From positions 1-53,385 of the forward strand of contig JAETOJ010000018.1 of the NCBI GenBank assembly GCA_021768085.1: a DNA stretch of 53,385 nt, in the 5' to 3' direction. The position numbers and the translations under genes are program-made. The notes beneath the pieces were generated by a model. That model made no database searches. It saw only the letters and a list, made by a program, of their open reading frames with translations, and was not told where the DNA came from. Origin of the DNA: Bacillota bacterium. Lineage in GTDB: Bacteria; Bacillota; Clostridia; Oscillospirales; Oscillospiraceae. Of the stretch, positions 50,670 through 53,385 are shown piece by piece; the first letter of the stretch is position 1; every line of letters starts with the position of its first letter.

Positions 50670-51545
50670 TCAGAAAGAGGGGTGCACGTCGTCGCCCCGG
50701 GCCCGCTCCAGGTCGATCCGCTTTTTCCGATCCGACGCGGAGGCCAGCATGGCCCGCAGGCACTCCCTGTCCCCCGCCTCCATGGCCTCCCGGTACTGGC
50801 GCAGCCTGTCCTCCAGCGCCCGCACCACCCCCGTCAGCGCCGGGGCGTTGAGGGAGAACAGCTGCACCCACATGGCGGGATCCAGCGCCGCCACCCGGGT
50901 GCAGTCCCGGAAGGAGCCGCCCTCGAAGCCCTTGCAGGCGAACAGCTCGTCGTTGTCGCACACCGACAGGGCGATGACGTGCATCAGCTGGCTGGTGTAT
51001 GCGATCATGGCGTCGTGGCGCTCCGGGGTGGTCTCGATCACGTCCCCGAAGCGGCACCAGTCCGCCATGCGCCGCAGCAGGGCCAGGTGCTCCCCCGTGG
51101 CCCGGGGGCCGGGGGTGACAATGAAGTGGGTGTTGCGGAACAGCCCCGCCTCGGCGTTGCCGATGCCGGACACCTCCTTGCCCGCCATGGGATGGCAGCC
51201 GATGAAGTCCACGTCCGGCCGCAGGCACTCCGCCGCCGCCATGACGGCGGTTTTCACGCCGCACACGTCCGTCACCAGAGCACCGGTCTTGAATCGATCC
51301 CGGTGCTCCGCCAGAAAGCCAGTGATCCCCGCCGGATCCTGGCACAGCACCACCACGTCCGCCCCGGGCAGCTCCGGCTCTGGGTCGGGGGCCACCCGAT
51401 CCCCCGCCCCCTTAGTCGCCGCCTTCTCTCGGACGGCGGGGGACACGTCCGTGCCCACGATCTCAAAGTCCTCAAAGCCCCGCAGGGCCATGGCCAGGGA
51501 GCCGCCGATGAGGCCCAGGCCCACCACCAGAATCTTCTTCTCCAT
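50670..51545 (-). CDS. tyrA: Prephenate dehydrogenase
   Basis: A 291-residue NAD(P)-dependent enzyme that turns prephenate into 4-hydroxyphenylpyruvate in tyrosine synthesis. ATG 51545 starts MEKKILVVGLGLIGGSLAMA with the Rossmann GxGxxG (residues 9-14). GCHPMAGKEVSGIGNAEAGL holds the prephenate-binding and catalytic His. A second His lies in SQLMHVIALSV; the SFRDCTRVA segment is typical. No ACT or chorismate-mutase domain is attached. It is 16 bases downstream of aroF, whose leader responds to tyrosine. Confidence 0.93.
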   Translation of the reverse strand: MEKKILVVGLGLIGGSLAMALRGFEDFEIVGTDVSPAVREKAATKGAGDRVAPDPEPELPGADVVVLCQDPAGITGFLAEHRDRFKTGALVTDVCGVKTAVMAAAECLRPDVDFIGCHPMAGKEVSGIGNAEAGLFRNTHFIVTPGPRATGEHLALLRRMADWCRFGDVIETTPERHDAMIAYTSQLMHVIALSVCDNDELFACKGFEGGSFRDCTRVAALDPAMWVQLFSLNAPALTGVVRALEDRLRQYREAMEAGDRECLRAMLASASDRKKRIDLERARGDDVHPSF

Positions 51546-51561
51546 AAAAAACGCCCCGCTC

Positions 51562-52578
51562 TCACAGATCCCGGCCCACACATTGGGCCAGCGGGCGCAG
51601 CTTGTCCATCATCTCGCCGAACTGCTCCGGCGTCACCGACTGGGCCCCGTCGCACAGGGCACAGGACGGGTTGTTGTGCACCTCGATGATGAGCCCGTCC
51701 GCCCCGGCGGCCACCGCCGCCATGGCCATCCGCTCCACCATCCACGCCTTGCCGCAGGCGTGGGAGGGATCCACCACCACCGGCAGGTGACTCTGCCGCT
51801 TCACCGCCAGCACCGCCGACAAATCCAGCGTGTTGCGGGTGTACGTCTCGAAAGTGCGGATACCCCGCTCGCACAGGATTACGTTGGGGTTGCCCCCCGC
51901 CATGATGTACTCCGCGCTCATGAGCCACTCCTCAATGGTGGAGGACAGGCCCCGCTTGAGCAGGATGGGCTTGTGGGTCTTGCCCACCTTCTTCAGCAGA
52001 TCGAAGTTCTGCATATTCCGGGCCCCGATCTGGATCACGTCCACCGCCTCCTCGAACAGGGGGAGCTGGTCGGCGCTCATCAGCTCGGACACAATGGGCA
52101 GACCGGTATTCTTCCGGGCCTCGTCCAGCAGGAGGACGCCCTCCACCCCCTTGCCCTGGAAGGCGTAGGGGGAGGTGCGGGGCTTATACGCGCCCCCCCG
52201 GAGGGCCGCCGCCCCGGACGCCTGGACGGACTGGGCCACCTCCAGGATCTGCTCCTCGCTCTCCACCGAGCAGGGCCCGGCAATCACCGCCAGCTTCTTC
52301 CCGCCGATGGACACGCCGCCGCCAATGTCGATCACCGAGTCGTCCGGGTGGTACTTGCGGTTGGCCTTTTTGTAGGGCTCGCTCACCCGCATCACCCGCT
52401 CCACCCCGGGGAGCTGGGCCAGCGTCTCCTGGTTCAGGGCGCCCGCGTCCCCCTCCGCGCCTAAAATGGTGGTCTCGGCGCCCTTGGACACCATCACCCG
52501 CACGCCCCCCGCCTCCATGGCGTGGACGGCCTGCTCCAGCTGTTCGGCGGTAAAGCCGTGCTTCATAATCACTACCAT
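51562..52578 (-). CDS. aroF: 3-deoxy-7-phosphoheptulonate synthase (DAHP synthase)
   Basis: A 338-residue first enzyme of aromatic synthesis, joining phosphoenolpyruvate and erythrose 4-phosphate. Residues 1-70 are an FeS-independent N-terminal regulatory (FLD-like) domain: GFTAEQLEQAVHAMEAGG and VERVMRVSEPYKKA. The barrel holds IAGPCSVESEEQI, ALRGGAYKPRTSPYAFQG, DVIQIGARNMQNFDLLKK, LLKRGLSSTIEEWL and VDPSHACGK, with Cys, His, Glu and Asp metal ligands. It belongs to the AroA-beta type used by Bacillus and Thermotoga. It heads the aroF-tyrA unit behind a Tyr-rich leader. Confidence 0.95.
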   Translation of the reverse strand: MVVIMKHGFTAEQLEQAVHAMEAGGVRVMVSKGAETTILGAEGDAGALNQETLAQLPGVERVMRVSEPYKKANRKYHPDDSVIDIGGGVSIGGKKLAVIAGPCSVESEEQILEVAQSVQASGAAALRGGAYKPRTSPYAFQGKGVEGVLLLDEARKNTGLPIVSELMSADQLPLFEEAVDVIQIGARNMQNFDLLKKVGKTHKPILLKRGLSSTIEEWLMSAEYIMAGGNPNVILCERGIRTFETYTRNTLDLSAVLAVKRQSHLPVVVDPSHACGKAWMVERMAMAAVAAGADGLIIEVHNNPSCALCDGAQSVTPEQFGEMMDKLRPLAQCVGRDL

Positions 52579-52611
52579 CGTATATCCGCTCCTTCATTTC
52601 ATGTTTCCGGC

Positions 52612-52641
52612 AAAAAGAAAGACGGCCGCCCCCGGCGGCCG
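52612..52641 (-). terminator. Attenuator terminator before aroF
   Basis: On the minus strand CGGCCGCC-ggg-GGCGGCCG is a perfect 8-bp stem, followed by TCTTTCTTTTT. It lies between the leader peptide and aroF. The upstream arm starts with GGCCGC, which can also pair with GCGGCC inside the leader-peptide region, so an antiterminator fold is possible. Confidence 0.85.
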
Positions 52642-52669
52642 CGCTCCACAAAAAAGACGCGCATCACCT

Positions 52670-52738
52670 TCAAGGGCATGACAAAAGGCCGCTATCGCAA
52701 TAGCGGTAATCGCCATACCCGTAGCTCCGGCAGTTCAT
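52670..52738 (-). CDS. Tyrosine-rich leader peptide of aroF-tyrA
   Basis: A 22-codon frame from ATG 52738, with GGAGGAG seven bases upstream, reads MNCRSYGYGDYRYCDSGLL and ends SCP. Tyr codons occur at positions 6, 8, 11 and 13, four in eight codons. The region 52689-52706 can form a hairpin CCGCTAT-tgcg-ATAGCGG that includes the last Tyr codons. The downstream GCGGCC can instead pair with the terminator's first arm. This is the classic leader-peptide attenuation layout: starving for Tyr-tRNA stalls ribosomes, frees the antiterminator and lets RNA polymerase pass into aroF-tyrA. Confidence 0.85.
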   Translation of the reverse strand: MNCRSYGYGDYRYCDSGLLSCP

Positions 52739-52768
52739 ACGCGGCTCCTCCTTTTGGTTGCTGCGGTT

Positions 52769-52797
52769 ACTCTAACACTTTTAAGCATGAAAGTCAA
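52769..52797 (-). promoter_or_regulatory. Promoter of the aroF-tyrA unit
   Basis: On the minus strand TTGACT (52792-52797), a 17-bp spacer and TAGAGT (52769-52774). Transcription would start about 25 bases before the leader-peptide ATG. Confidence 0.8.
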
Positions 52798-52952
52798 GAG
52801 AAAATTTTTGCCCACGGAAAACGCCCGCCTCCAGGAAAGAGAGGTGGGCGGGCGCTCCGGCCCCGGCGGGGGCCGTGACCCCGCCGCAGGCATATCATAC
52901 ATCCGACTGACTGTAGCAGGGGGCTGTAGGCCCTGCTTGATTTCATAATAAC

Positions 52953-53028
52953 ATACTGCCGACATTATATCAACATGGTATTTTTACCAATTTTATACTG
53001 TCGACATTATTTATAATACCGATAGTAT
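52953..53028 (+). promoter_or_regulatory. AT-rich promoter with three operator-like copies
   Basis: ATACTGCCGACATTAT (52953-52968) and ATACTGTCGACATTAT (52995-53010) are direct repeats 42 bp apart, four helix turns. An inverted, less exact copy lies at 53013-53028. TATAAT at 53012-53017 overlaps it. The RHH protein encoded just downstream is a likely ligand, giving autorepression. The region 52798-52952 has no gene. Confidence 0.7.
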
Positions 53029-53060
53029 ATCTTATACTACCTCCTGTAGGAGGTGGTCAT

Positions 53061-53255
53061 ATGGCATATTCCGATGCGCAACGGGAAGCAACTGCCAGAT
53101 ACAATAAAAAAGCCTATGACCGCATTGAAATCAAGGTGAAGAAGGGGCGCAAGGCACATATTGTAGCTTTTGCCGCCAAACAACATAAAAGCATGAATCA
53201 ATTCATCGTTGAACTCATCGACAAAGCCATGGCCGAACAAGAGGAGGACGCCTGA
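53061..53255 (+). CDS. Arc-like ribbon-helix-helix DNA-binding protein
   Basis: A 64-residue protein with AGGAGG seven bases before ATG 53061. Residues 1-20 (MAYSDAQREATARYNKKAYD) lead into the RHH: the strand RIEIKVKKGRKAHI and helices FAAKQHKSMNQFIVELIDKA. This resembles Arc/MetJ-type regulators and RHH antitoxins found on mobile elements. No toxin gene lies next to it in the window; one could follow after 53385. The three upstream sites suggest autoregulation. The gene is AT-rich compared with its neighbours, a sign of transfer. Confidence 0.85.
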   Translation: MAYSDAQREATARYNKKAYDRIEIKVKKGRKAHIVAFAAKQHKSMNQFIVELIDKAMAEQEEDA

Positions 53256-53318
53256 ACCCAGGCGTCCTCCTCAGCCTGTCGAAAAGCGGCCTGCCTGGGA
53301 AATGTCCAGGCAGGCCGC
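53241..53318 (+). terminator. Two hairpins after the RHH gene
   Basis: GAGGAGGACGCCT-gaaccc-AGGCGTCCTCCTC (53241-53272) overlaps the last codons and stop. GCGGCCTGCCTGG-gaaatgt-CCAGGCAGGCCGC (53286-53318) follows. Both are perfect 13-bp stems without T-runs. Nothing more is seen up to 53385. Confidence 0.65.
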
Positions 53319-53385
53319 AGAGCATAAAAGATACGTACGGGCGGAAAACAGCAGGAAAGGAAGACGAGCTGGCCATATTGCTTTC

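Noticed and set aside
52579-52768. T-box riboswitch before aroF
   Set aside because: No T-box sequence or specifier-loop arrangement is visible in the short leader; a Tyr-rich coding frame explains the region better.

Overview
The window looks like a chromosomal segment of a spore-forming, strictly anaerobic, GC-rich Clostridia, most like gut Oscillospiraceae (Flavonifractor/Lawsonibacter/Intestinimonas type). The basis is an electron-bifurcating [FeFe] hydrogenase, an anaerobic sulfatase maturase, the yabP-yabQ-divIC-yabR sporulation cluster, a ylbJ homologue, DUF4317, CmpB and TnpV families, and a strong GC-rich codon bias. The genus is inference; no 16S gene is present.

Layout. (1) 1-8.1 kb: the lower-GC end of a mobilizable or conjugative element. 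It holds a MobC-like gene cut by the window edge, a repeat- and hairpin-rich non-coding region (possible oriT), a two-component system plus an ABC exporter of antimicrobial-peptide type, two small sigma-70-like genes and tnpV. (2) 8.2-10.8 kb: sulfatase and its radical-SAM maturase. (3) 10.9-16.7 kb: a decayed metal/iron region with a BAAT-family pseudogene, an HMA protein, a ZIP transporter, a methyltransferase pseudogene, the feoA-feoA-feoB-FeoB-associated operon with three DtxR-like boxes, a broken DtxR-family regulator and an IS1182-type remnant, then tRNA-Leu(TAG). (4) 16.8-20.2 kb: a diaminopimelate-decarboxylase-like enzyme, a secreted barnase-type RNase with barstar, and DUF4317. (5) 20.5-26.8 kb: F-type ATP synthase genes a, c, b, [10 protein letters not shown], gamma, beta, epsilon. 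(6) 26.9-29.5 kb: CmpB-type membrane protein and a MATE exporter. (7) 29.7-38.3 kb: the hydrogenase locus, with a sensory/regulatory module (DRTGG proteins, HATPases, an HsfB-like iron-sulfur protein, PHP) followed by NuoE-like, HATPase, ferredoxin-like, NuoF-like and HydA subunits. (8) 38.5-42.8 kb: Bce-type ABC exporter and a second MATE exporter. (9) 42.9-50.5 kb: ylbJ, NUDIX proteins, hpf, an amidohydrolase, the yab sporulation cluster and an AI-2E-family permease. (10) 50.6-52.8 kb: aroF-tyrA behind a tyrosine-rich leader peptide and attenuator. (11) 53 kb: an AT-rich promoter with repeated operator-like sites and a ribbon-helix-helix gene.

How it works together. The hydrogenase would reoxidise NADH and ferredoxin and release H2, and a Rex-like site ahead of the locus suggests redox control. 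The ATP synthase links the ion gradient to ATP. Its delta subunit survives only as a short C-terminal domain fused to alpha, and its c subunit carries a cleavable-looking signal peptide. The feo region appears to have lost a nearby metalloregulator while keeping its operators. The exporters and two-component system are likely peptide or drug defence.

Most notable observations: the [10 protein letters not shown] ATPase fusion and pre-c subunit, the Tyr leader-peptide attenuator of aroF-tyrA, the shared direct-repeat operators of the mobile two-component system, the hydrogenase-linked regulatory module, and a candidate small RNA near 47.1 kb.
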